From positions 1,736,001 to 1,800,000 of the forward strand of contig NZ_JPOO01000003.1 of NCBI RefSeq assembly GCF_000733925.1: a stretch of 64,000 nucleotides of DNA, in the 5' to 3' direction. This DNA comes from Arenibacter algicola (GTDB lineage Bacteria; Bacteroidota; Bacteroidia; Flavobacteriales; Flavobacteriaceae). Shown here piece by piece: positions 34,897 to 42,384 of this stretch. The number at the start of each line of letters is the position of its first letter. Positions within the stretch are counted from its first letter, which is position 1. The notes beneath the pieces are model-generated. The model was not told the DNA's origin, made no database searches, and saw only the letters and a program-made list of their open reading frames with translations. A program made the translations under genes and the position numbers.

Positions 34897-34912
34897 AACT
34901 TATTTGCTTTAT

Positions 34913-34920
34913 CAAAAATA
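34913..34920 (-). promoter_or_regulatory. -7 element of the rhodanese gene
   Basis: TATTTTTG on the minus strand is an exact TAnnTTTG, 16 bases before the start codon. It is paired with an identical element on the plus strand 27 bases away. Confidence 0.5.
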
Positions 34921-34947
34921 AGAATTCTTCTTCAGAAAAAAATCACT

Positions 34948-34955
34948 TATTTTTG
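34948..34955 (+). promoter_or_regulatory. -7 element of the ECF sigma gene
   Basis: TATTTTTG is an exact TAnnTTTG, 15 bases before ATG 34971. It overlaps the in-frame TTG 34953, which argues against that codon as a start. Confidence 0.5.
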
Positions 34956-34970
34956 AGACGACAAACAGGT

Positions 34971-35531
34971 ATGACAAAACAAGAATTAAATCCGGACATT
35001 TGGGTCGATAGTTATTCCGATTACCTATTCAACTATGCGGTAAGTCGGGTAAGTGATTCTGAAATTGCCAAAGATTTGGTACAGGAGACTTTTTTTGCCG
35101 GATTAAAATCTGCAAAAAATTTTAAAGGGGAGGCCACTGAACGCACTTGGCTGATCTCTATCCTAAAAAGAAAAGTAATCGATCATTATCGCAAAATAAA
35201 TTCCAAAAAGGCGAAATCTATGGTCCGCATCACCCAAAACCCAAATAGTGATGCCGATAGCAACTTTTTGGAAGAACAGGTTGCGGACCCAATGAGTCTG
35301 CTGGAAAACAGCCAAATAGAAAACGAAGAATTGGGCATGGCCATTCAGGACTGCATAGCCAAGCTCCCAAAAAAACACGCTTTGGCATTTACCCTAAAAA
35401 CCATAAACGGACTCAGTACCGAGGAGGTATGTAAGGAGCTCGATATCAATCCGTCTAATCTTTGGGTTATCCTTCATAGAGCAAGAACTGTTCTCATGGA
35501 TTGCCTGAACAACAATTGGTTCAAGATATGA
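34971..35531 (+). CDS. ECF RNA polymerase sigma factor
   Basis: A 186-residue sigma-70 family protein. Region 2 is seen in YSDYLFNYAVSRVSDSEIAK and LVQETFFAGLKSAKNFKGEA-type sequence with WLISILKRKVIDHYRK; region 4 is GLSTEEVCKELDINPSNLWV with LHRARTVLMDCL, a helix-turn-helix that binds the -35 region. Its stop overlaps the start of the next gene (ATGA), a small zinc-finger protein that is the likely anti-sigma factor. The start is ATG 34971. Confidence 0.92.
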   Translation: MTKQELNPDIWVDSYSDYLFNYAVSRVSDSEIAKDLVQETFFAGLKSAKNFKGEATERTWLISILKRKVIDHYRKINSKKAKSMVRITQNPNSDADSNFLEEQVADPMSLLENSQIENEELGMAIQDCIAKLPKKHALAFTLKTINGLSTEEVCKELDINPSNLWVILHRARTVLMDCLNNNWFKI

Positions 35532-35755
35532 AAAGCTGTAAGGACGTTGAAATAATTTGTACTAAAGTTCAGTATAAGGAAGCCTCTTTCTTGGAGAAAA
35601 TCAAGATTAAACTTCACGTATTGTTTTGTAAAACCTGTAAAACATTTTCTAAAAAAAACACCGAACTAACCACTCTCTGCTCTCAAGCCAACATTAAGAC
35701 GCTTCCTATTGAAGAGAAGGAAAAAATGAAAACGGAGTTAAAATCAAGAACCTAA
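35528..35755 (+). CDS. Small zinc-finger anti-sigma factor candidate
   Basis: A 75-residue soluble protein beginning MKSCKDVEIICTKVQYKEAS. It contains HVLFCKTC, the His-x3-Cys-x2-Cys pattern of the zinc-binding anti-sigma (ZAS) domain, after a helix with further Cys residues. The ATGA overlap with the ECF sigma gene implies translational coupling. Unlike most anti-sigma factors it has no membrane helix, so it would act in the cytosol, possibly as a redox or metal switch. Small proteins at this position are easily mislabelled as glycine dehydrogenase because gcvP is close; it has no such domain. Its last 12 bases overlap the convergent UbiA-like gene. Confidence 0.75.
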   Translation: MKSCKDVEIICTKVQYKEASFLEKIKIKLHVLFCKTCKTFSKKNTELTTLCSQANIKTLPIEEKEKMKTELKSRT

Positions 35756-36574
35756 AAAGACATCCATTACCAAAATACTGGCCCACCAAAAAATCGGAAT
35801 TGCTTCGACCCAAAAGGAAGAAAAAAATTGGGATTGATTTCTTCTGGTCACCAACATTAATACTGCTAGACCAAGAAATGCCAGACCCTTGCCAAATACC
35901 TCAAAAAACGTCAGGTAATCTTTCATAAAAGTCAAAAAGAAAAAAACAACAGCTCCGGCTGCCCCGAAAATCTTTGTTTTTAGGTAACCAAATCTTTGCG
36001 GCAAAGTTCTTAGTTCCGGATCGTCATAATCCAAGTCCCTAATTTCGAATGGCAACATTAGAATCAGGACCATTAGAAATCGTTGCACCAACTCTATTGA
36101 CACATCCCAATCCAATACCCTATCTGCAGCTACAACGGGCAAAACTACCGTTGTACCTGCCCAAACCATAGCCACTATAAAAATTTTGAGCCCCCCCAAA
36201 CTTCTAAGATTTTTTGCGTTGGGCAACAACGGAACAGCATATAAACTCGTCAGAACCGACAAAACTGCAAGGCCGATCCAAGCTTCAAAGGACACAAAAA
36301 AAGAATGGTACAGAGCAAAGCCCCCCGCAATAAAACTTACGACCTGAATATTCTTATGGTAAGTATTGGACACTAGGAAATATTTCTTCGCCTCTACCCC
36401 ATATTTCACAAAATTGTAGCATGCAATTGTTCCAAAAAATACCAGATACGAAATATGATTGTCCCTGGAAAGTCCAAAAAAAATGCAGGTAATTTCAATT
36501 AATGCAAACACTGATAATGCTACATGAATACTGGCATCCAAGTAAAAATGAAATAAGTATCTACGCCAGTTCAT
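35744..36574 (-). CDS. UbiA-like polytopic membrane protein
   Basis: A 276-residue protein with about eight hydrophobic helices. The length, helix pattern and the segment LPFEIRDLDYDDPELRTLPQ (acidic residues in a loop, similar to the second Asp-rich motif of UbiA prenyltransferases) suggest this superfamily. The first motif, normally N-D-x-x-D, is not evident: the matching region reads YNFVKYGVEAKKYF, so prenyltransferase activity is doubtful. It is convergent with the anti-sigma gene (12-base overlap) and divergent from gcvP. Its -7 element ends only four bases before the ATG. Confidence 0.65.
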   Translation of the reverse strand: MNWRRYLFHFYLDASIHVALSVFALIEITCIFFGLSRDNHISYLVFFGTIACYNFVKYGVEAKKYFLVSNTYHKNIQVVSFIAGGFALYHSFFVSFEAWIGLAVLSVLTSLYAVPLLPNAKNLRSLGGLKIFIVAMVWAGTTVVLPVVAADRVLDWDVSIELVQRFLMVLILMLPFEIRDLDYDDPELRTLPQRFGYLKTKIFGAAGAVVFFFLTFMKDYLTFFEVFGKGLAFLGLAVLMLVTRRNQSQFFSSFWVEAIPIFWWASILVMDVFLGS

Positions 36575-36578
36575 AAAT

Positions 36579-36586
36579 CAAAATTA
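36579..36586 (-). promoter_or_regulatory. -7 element of the UbiA-like gene, leaderless geometry
   Basis: TAATTTTG on the minus strand is an exact TAnnTTTG whose last base is separated from the ATG by four bases, so transcription would start at or next to the start codon. Confidence 0.5.
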
Positions 36587-36714
36587 ACCAAAGTGTTCAT
36601 AACCTCTTATTTTAGTTAAAAACTTTGAAGGAGTTGAAGGTGAAAGCTGCAAAATAAACATAAATAATGAGTAATTTTGCTCACCTATATTTTAGATTAA
36701 AACTGCTTGAATTT

Positions 36715-39564
36715 ATGAGGACAGACTTATTTGCCTTGCGCCATATCGGCATTAGAGAAGAAGACCTTCCACAGATGCTAAAAACCATCAATGTCAACTC
36801 TGTAGACCAGTTGATAAACGAAACTATTCCTGACGATATTCGTATTGCTAAACCCTTGGCCTTGGAGACGCCTATGAGTGAGCACGAGTATTTGTCCCAT
36901 ATTCAAGTTTTATCCGAGAAAAATAAAGTTTTTAAATCCTATATCGGTCTAGGTTACCATGAAAGTATAACCCCTTCAGTGATCAAAAGAAATATTCTGG
37001 AAAATGCAGGATGGTATACGGCCTACACCCCATACCAAGCTGAAATTGCCCAAGGGCGCCTAGAGGCCTTATTAAATTTCCAGACCGTAATAGCGGAACT
37101 CACTGGAATGGAATTGGCCAATGCCTCCCTTTTGGACGAAAGTACTGCCGCTGCAGAAGCCATGACCATGCTCTTTGATGTACGAAGTAGGGATCAAAAG
37201 AAAAACAACGTTTTAAAATTCTTTGTTTCCGAAGAGATACTACCCCAAACATTGTCCCTGTTAAAAACAAGGTCGACCCCACTGGACATAGAACTGATTG
37301 TAGGCAAGCACGAAAACTTTGAATTTGGCGATGATTATTTTGGTGCCCTACTGCAATATCCAGGAAAACATGGCCAAGTACATGATTATGCCCCATTTGT
37401 GGCCAAAGCGGTTGAAAAAAATATAAAAGTTGCCGTTGCTGCCGATATCTTGAGTTTGGCATTATTGACCCCTCCTGGTGAATTTGGAGCCGATGTGGTA
37501 GTCGGAACAACCCAACGATTTGGAATTCCCTTAGGCTACGGTGGGCCACATGCTGCCTTTTTTGCCACAAAGGAAGAGTACAAAAGAAGTATTCCCGGTA
37601 GAATAATCGGAGTTACAAAGGACACCGATGGCAAGCCGGCCTTAAGGATGGCTTTACAGACCAGGGAGCAGCACATTAAACGTGATAAAGCTACCTCCAA
37701 CATCTGTACAGCTCAGGTCCTATTAGCTGTAATGGCCGGGATGTATGCCGTTTATCACGGCCCAAAAGGATTAAAATATATCGCAAACAAGGTTCATTCC
37801 ACTGCGGTTACATTAGTGGATAGTCTTGAAAAATTGGGATTGTACCAAACAAACACTTCTTATTTTGACACCATAAACATAAAGGCAAGTTCCTCCAAAG
37901 TAAGGCCTATTGCCGAAAAATATGAGGTTAATTTCCTATACGTTGATGCAGATACCATATCGATCGCATTGAACGAAGCCACCTCCCTTAAGGATCTACA
38001 ATTAATAGTAGATATTTTCGCCGAAGCTGTTGGAAAAGAAGCCGTTGTTATCAATGGTCTTTTACCTCAATCCCTTCTGGAGAACAAGCTTGTGCGTACT
38101 TCAACGTTTTTGGAGAACAACGTATTCAATTCCTATCACTCGGAAACCGAATTGATGCGTTATATAAAAAAATTGGAGCGAAAAGATTTGGCACTGAACC
38201 ACTCCATGATTTCCTTGGGCTCATGTACCATGAAATTGAACGCGGCCTCCGAAATGTTACCATTGAGCATGGCGCGCTGGGGAAACATCCATCCTTTTGT
38301 ACCTATTGACCAAGCGGAAGGCTATCAGATCATCCTTAAGGAATTGGAAAAAGATCTTAATATCATCACTGGATTTACAGGAACATCGTTACAACCAAAT
38401 TCTGGAGCTCAAGGAGAATTTGCCGGCCTAATGGTCATAAGGGCATATCATGAGTCCAGAGGGGAAGGCCACAGGAATATTTGCCTTATACCTGCCTCGG
38501 CACATGGCACCAATCCTGCTTCAGCGGTTATGGCCGGAATGAAGGTAGTAGTTACAAAAACAGACGAAAACGGGAACATTGATGTGGCCGATCTTGCAGA
38601 AAAGGCCGAGTTGCACAAAGACAATCTGTCCGCCTTAATGGTTACCTACCCGTCTACCCATGGTGTTTTTGAATCTTCCATTAAGGAAATCACAAAATTG
38701 ATCCATGATAACGGGGGTCAAGTTTATATGGACGGGGCCAATATGAATGCACAGGTAGGATTGACGAATCCTGCTACCATTGGTGCCGATGTCTGCCACC
38801 TAAATCTACATAAAACATTCGCCATACCTCACGGTGGTGGTGGCCCCGGAGTTGGACCTATTTGCGTGGCGGAACAATTGGCACCATTTTTACCAGGAAA
38901 CCCCGTAATTAAAACGGGAGGAGACAAGGCCATTACGGCCATATCGGCAGCGCCTTGGGGAAGCTCGTTGGTATGTTTAATTTCTTATGGCTATATAAAA
39001 ATGCTAGGGGAAAACGGATTGACCCAGTCTACAAAGACCGCTATCCTAAATGCGAACTACATTAAAAATAAGCTTAGCGGAAAATTCGATGTGCTCTATA
39101 CAGGGGAAAGAGGAAGGGCTGCCCACGAAATGATTATAGACTGTAGGCCCTTTAAAGAAAATGGTATAGAAGTTACGGATATCGCAAAAAGATTAATGGA
39201 TTATGGATTTCATGCACCTACGGTTTCTTTCCCTGTTGCCGGGACCCTTATGATAGAGCCTACCGAGAGCGAAAGCTTAGCTGAATTGGATCGATTCTGT
39301 AGCGCCATGCTATCCATTCGTGAAGAAATTGATGCCGCATCTGTTGAGGACAACAACAATGCTCTTAAAAATGCACCACACACCCTGGAAATGATTACCG
39401 CTGACAAATGGGAATTTCCATACAGTAGACAACAGGCGGCCTTCCCATTGCCCTATATATTGGAAAACAAATTTTGGCCAAGCGTAAGACGCGTGGACGA
39501 CACATATGGAGACCGTAATTTAATTTGTACATGCGCTCCCATCGAAGCTTATGTGGAAGCCTAA
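36715..39564 (+). CDS. gcvP: Glycine dehydrogenase (decarboxylating), P protein of the glycine cleavage system
   Basis: A 949-residue PLP enzyme that decarboxylates glycine and passes the aminomethyl group to the lipoyl H protein. The start MRTDLFALRHIGIREEDLPQ is the usual P-protein N-terminus, which is why ATG 36715 is chosen over ATG 36667. The PLP lysine is Lys700 in LNLHKTFAIPHGGGGPG; SLGSCTMKLNAASEM and IPASAHGTNPASAVMAGMK are also typical. It is a single-chain type, not the split form. No gcvT or gcvH is adjacent. A hairpin terminator follows, and no glycine-riboswitch-like structure precedes it. Confidence 0.97.
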   Translation: MRTDLFALRHIGIREEDLPQMLKTINVNSVDQLINETIPDDIRIAKPLALETPMSEHEYLSHIQVLSEKNKVFKSYIGLGYHESITPSVIKRNILENAGWYTAYTPYQAEIAQGRLEALLNFQTVIAELTGMELANASLLDESTAAAEAMTMLFDVRSRDQKKNNVLKFFVSEEILPQTLSLLKTRSTPLDIELIVGKHENFEFGDDYFGALLQYPGKHGQVHDYAPFVAKAVEKNIKVAVAADILSLALLTPPGEFGADVVVGTTQRFGIPLGYGGPHAAFFATKEEYKRSIPGRIIGVTKDTDGKPALRMALQTREQHIKRDKATSNICTAQVLLAVMAGMYAVYHGPKGLKYIANKVHSTAVTLVDSLEKLGLYQTNTSYFDTINIKASSSKVRPIAEKYEVNFLYVDADTISIALNEATSLKDLQLIVDIFAEAVGKEAVVINGLLPQSLLENKLVRTSTFLENNVFNSYHSETELMRYIKKLERKDLALNHSMISLGSCTMKLNAASEMLPLSMARWGNIHPFVPIDQAEGYQIILKELEKDLNIITGFTGTSLQPNSGAQGEFAGLMVIRAYHESRGEGHRNICLIPASAHGTNPASAVMAGMKVVVTKTDENGNIDVADLAEKAELHKDNLSALMVTYPSTHGVFESSIKEITKLIHDNGGQVYMDGANMNAQVGLTNPATIGADVCHLNLHKTFAIPHGGGGPGVGPICVAEQLAPFLPGNPVIKTGGDKAITAISAAPWGSSLVCLISYGYIKMLGENGLTQSTKTAILNANYIKNKLSGKFDVLYTGERGRAAHEMIIDCRPFKENGIEVTDIAKRLMDYGFHAPTVSFPVAGTLMIEPTESESLAELDRFCSAMLSIREEIDAASVEDNNNALKNAPHTLEMITADKWEFPYSRQQAAFPLPYILENKFWPSVRRVDDTYGDRNLICTCAPIEAYVEA

Positions 39565-39589
39565 AAACCTCAACAAAATCAAGCCTTTT

Positions 39590-39625
39590 AAAGCCTTTCC
39601 TTCAATTGTGAAAGGCTTTTTTTTT
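39590..39625 (+). terminator. Terminator after gcvP
   Basis: A perfect 10-bp stem (AAAGCCTTTC and GAAAGGCTTT) with a 10-base loop is followed by at least six more T residues, 25 bases past the gcvP stop. Confidence 0.9.
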
Positions 39626-39695
39626 GGCAAATACAAAAGCGGAATTATCTTGAACATCATATCAAATCCAAAGGATATAAATTGCCGCGGCCCAA

Positions 39696-39723
39696 TTGGT
39701 TTATATTTATACTATTAAATTTG
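39696..39723 (+). promoter_or_regulatory. Promoter of the KAS III gene (-33/-7), leaderless geometry
   Basis: TTG at 39696-39698 is followed after 17 bases by TAAATTTG (39716-39723), an exact match to the Bacteroidota TTG-N17..23-TAnnTTTG promoter. The -7 element ends nine bases before ATG 39733, so the transcript would have almost no leader. Confidence 0.65.
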
Positions 39724-39732
39724 CATATTATT

Positions 39733-40791
39733 ATGAACATTGGCATTACTGGCACTGGTTCTTACCTACCATCTATCGTAACAAAGAATTCAGATTTTAA
39801 AAATCATGATTTTTTAAATGAGGATGGCACCCCCTTTAAGCATCCAAATGATGTTATTATTCAAAAATTCCAAGGCATTACCGGAATAAGCGAAAGACGC
39901 TATGCGGAAGATAATTTAAACACCTCCAATCTCGCTTTTTTTGCAGCAGAAAAGGCAATAGCCGATGCAAAAATTGACAAAGAGGAACTGGACTATATAA
40001 TTTTTGCCCATAATTTTGGTGATGTTTCAGTTGGCCAAAATCAAGGGGACACCTTACCAAGTTTGGCCACGAGGGTAAAACACCAATTACAGATAAAGAA
40101 TCCCAAATGTGTCGCCTATGACCTCCTATTTGGTTGCCCTGGCTGGATAGAAGGAGTAATCCAGGCAAATGCATTTATTAAAAGTGGAATTGCCAAAAAA
40201 TGTCTTGTAATTGGAGCAGAGACCCTGTCAAGAATTGTGGATAAGCATGATCGCGACTCTATGATCTATTCGGATGGTGCCGGGGCCACAATTGTTGAAG
40301 CTAGGGAAAATGCCGGCCAAATCCTGTCGCACAATAGCGCAACCTATGCCAATGAGGAAGCCTTTTTTCTCTTCTTTGGTGAATCCTATTCCAAAACCCC
40401 CCAAGAAGACACCCGATACATAAAAATGTATGGCCGAAAAATATATGAATTTGCAGTAACCTACGTACCCCAAGCCATGAAAGATAGCCTGGACAATAGT
40501 GGGGTGCCTATCTCCGAGGTGAAAAAAATATTCATTCACCAGGCCAATGAAAAAATGGATGAGGCCATAGTAAAACGTTTTTATAAACTCTTCGACATGG
40601 AAATGCCCGATGGAATTATGCCCATGAGCATAGAAAAATTGGGAAATAGCTCAGTGGCTACCATACCTACCCTATTTGATATGGTGAAAAATGGAAAAAT
40701 GGAAAATCAGTCGATAAAAAAAGGAGATGTTGTTATATTTGCCAGTGTTGGTGCAGGCATGAACATAAACGCCATTGTCTATAGGGTATAA
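39733..40791 (+). CDS. 3-oxoacyl-ACP synthase III family protein
   Basis: A 352-residue FabH-like thiolase-fold enzyme. The catalytic triad is visible: Cys135 in LLFGCPGWIEGV, His269 in FIHQANEKM and Asn305 in EKLGNSSVAT. The start MNIGITGTGSYLPSIVTKNS is canonical; an in-frame TTG at 39682 lies upstream of the promoter and is rejected. An insert near residues 22-45 (FKNHDFLNEDGTPFKHPNDV) distinguishes it from housekeeping FabH, so it may be a paralogue for a special acyl starter. A methyltransferase-like gene and a glycosyltransferase follow on the same strand. Confidence 0.9.
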   Translation: MNIGITGTGSYLPSIVTKNSDFKNHDFLNEDGTPFKHPNDVIIQKFQGITGISERRYAEDNLNTSNLAFFAAEKAIADAKIDKEELDYIIFAHNFGDVSVGQNQGDTLPSLATRVKHQLQIKNPKCVAYDLLFGCPGWIEGVIQANAFIKSGIAKKCLVIGAETLSRIVDKHDRDSMIYSDGAGATIVEARENAGQILSHNSATYANEEAFFLFFGESYSKTPQEDTRYIKMYGRKIYEFAVTYVPQAMKDSLDNSGVPISEVKKIFIHQANEKMDEAIVKRFYKLFDMEMPDGIMPMSIEKLGNSSVATIPTLFDMVKNGKMENQSIKKGDVVIFASVGAGMNINAIVYRV

Positions 40792-40819
40792 TCCATAGGC
40801 CACTTAACACTTTTTCAAA

Positions 40820-40827
40820 TATCTTTG
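40820..40827 (+). promoter_or_regulatory. -7 element before the methyltransferase-like gene
   Basis: TATCTTTG is an exact TAnnTTTG, 69 bases before ATG 40897. No -33 TTG is evident. Confidence 0.35.
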
Positions 40828-40896
40828 TTTCTGGTTTTAGGATTAAGCCCTATTAAGCCGTAAAAACATATTAAACAACAAACCAGATCATTGCCG

Positions 40897-41430
40897 ATGT
40901 ACGAAAGAACCTTCCCGAACAAACGTTTTAAGCATACCCTGGAATTTCTGCAAAAACACATCTCTACCGACCAATCCATTTTAGATCTTGGGGTGGAAAA
41001 TCCCTTTTCAAAGATTATGAAGGAAAATGGATATCAAGTAGAGAACACAACAGGTGAAGATTTGGACCTGGATTTTTCGGCTGCCCTGACAACCAAGGCG
41101 GACGTTGTCACTGCCTTTGAAATTTTTGAACATCTTTTGGCTCCGTACAACATTCTTAGCCAAATTAGAACTGATAAATTGGTAGCCAGTATTCCACTAA
41201 GATTATGGTTTTCATCGGCCTATAAAAGCAAGACCGATCCGTGGGACAGACATTATCACGAGTTCGAAGATTGGCAATTTGATTGGTTGTTGGAAAAGGC
41301 AGGATGGGAAATTAAGGATAGGGCAAAATGGACCAATCCCGTAAAAAAAATAGGGATCAGACCACTGCTACGTAGTTTTACACCCAGATATTACATTGTT
41401 TATGCAGAAAGAAAGAACAGCTCCCAATAG
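40897..41430 (+). CDS. Class I SAM-dependent methyltransferase-like protein
   Basis: A 177-residue protein with a shortened Rossmann methyltransferase pattern. Motif I reads SILDLGVENPFSKIMKENGY, where the usual G-x-G-x-G is reduced to one glycine; a VVTAFEIFEHLLAPYNIL segment matches the motif around the Asp/Ala-x-x-x-E-x-x-E-H of type-11 enzymes. The weak glycine loop leaves cofactor binding uncertain. It is placed between the KAS III gene and a GT2 glycosyltransferase, 59 bases from the latter. TTG 40891 could add two residues; ATG 40897 is preferred. Confidence 0.75.
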   Translation: MYERTFPNKRFKHTLEFLQKHISTDQSILDLGVENPFSKIMKENGYQVENTTGEDLDLDFSAALTTKADVVTAFEIFEHLLAPYNILSQIRTDKLVASIPLRLWFSSAYKSKTDPWDRHYHEFEDWQFDWLLEKAGWEIKDRAKWTNPVKKIGIRPLLRSFTPRYYIVYAERKNSSQ

Positions 41431-41489
41431 AATCCCTATAGAAATGGAGGCGGAGTGTTCCAATCATTAAAACAAATAAATTTTTAGCG

Positions 41490-42344
41490 GTGAACTACTA
41501 TATTATCATTCCTGCCCATAACGAAGGCCAGTATTTAATGGACGCCCTGCAATCCGTGGTTACACAAACCATGCCCCCCAAAAGGGTTGTTGTGGTAAAT
41601 GATAATTCATCGGACAATACCGAGCAAATAATAGACAGCTTCACTGCCGAACACAATCGTATCTCAAAGATCAATACAAAATCGTCCACTGCCCATTTGC
41701 CCGGGAGCAAGGTTATCAATGCCTTTAACAAAGGCTTGGAGCAATTGGATGACGACTATGATTTTATAGTAAAGTTAGATGCCGATATAATTCTTCCCGA
41801 TTCCTATTTTGAAAAAATAGCCAAAATATTTTCAACAGATGTAAAAATTGGGATAGCAGGTGGATTTGCTTATGAACAGGATAAAAACGGGGAATGGAAA
41901 TTAAATCACCCTATGGACAAAGACCATGTTCGCGGTGCTTTTAAAGCGTATACAAAGAGATGTTTTAAGGCCATTGGCGGACTTAGAACTGCCATGGGAT
42001 GGGATACAGTGGACGAGCTACTTGCCCAATACAACGGTTTCAATATCTATACCGATAACAACCTGAAGGTTAAACACTTGCGCCCATTGGGAAATGCTTA
42101 TAACAAAAAAGCCAAATTACTTCAAGGAAAGGCTATGTACACCCTGAGGTATGGATTTCCAATAACCCTTATTGCCTCTATAAAAATGGCCTTGAAACAA
42201 AAAAAACCTAGGGCTTTTTTAGATAATCTTCAAGGATATTTTTTGGCCAGGAAAGAAAAATCGGATTTTCTCGTAAACCCCGCGGAGGGTAAGTTTATTC
42301 GCCAGCTACGATGGAGAAAAATAAAAGCCAAACTCTTCCAATAA
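41490..42344 (+). CDS. Glycosyltransferase family 2 protein
   Basis: A 284-residue GT-A enzyme. The start YYIIIPAHNEGQYLMDALQS, the VVVVNDNSSDNTEQIID segment and the metal-binding triad FIVKLDADIILP (D-x-D) are diagnostic, with GGLRTAMGWDTVDELLAQYN as the acceptor-side W-D motif. There are no clear membrane helices beyond the C-terminal amphipathic region, so it is a cytoplasmic or membrane-associated transferase of unknown acceptor. The start is GTG 41490, because no ATG precedes the first beta strand. Its last codons lie inside the terminator hairpin. Confidence 0.9.
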   Translation: MNYYIIIPAHNEGQYLMDALQSVVTQTMPPKRVVVVNDNSSDNTEQIIDSFTAEHNRISKINTKSSTAHLPGSKVINAFNKGLEQLDDDYDFIVKLDADIILPDSYFEKIAKIFSTDVKIGIAGGFAYEQDKNGEWKLNHPMDKDHVRGAFKAYTKRCFKAIGGLRTAMGWDTVDELLAQYNGFNIYTDNNLKVKHLRPLGNAYNKKAKLLQGKAMYTLRYGFPITLIASIKMALKQKKPRAFLDNLQGYFLARKEKSDFLVNPAEGKFIRQLRWRKIKAKLFQ

Positions 42345-42364
42345 GAAAAGCTTGGCTTTTTTGT
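42323..42364. terminator. Bidirectional terminator overlapping the end of the GT2 gene
   Basis: AAAAGCCAA (42323-42331) pairs with TTGGCTTTT (42352-42360). The loop contains the GT2 stop codon (42342-42344). T runs follow on both strands, so it can serve the GT2 gene and the convergent pafA gene. Confidence 0.75.
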
Positions 42365-42384
42365 TTTTACAAGAAAACTTACTT

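Noticed and set aside
35501..35755. Glycine dehydrogenase fragment
   Set aside because: The small protein shares nothing with GcvP; the label would be an artefact of its neighbour.
36575..36714. Glycine riboswitch upstream of gcvP
   Set aside because: The 140 bases lack the paired aptamer structure and conserved GGAGAG-type core; only AT-rich sequence is seen.
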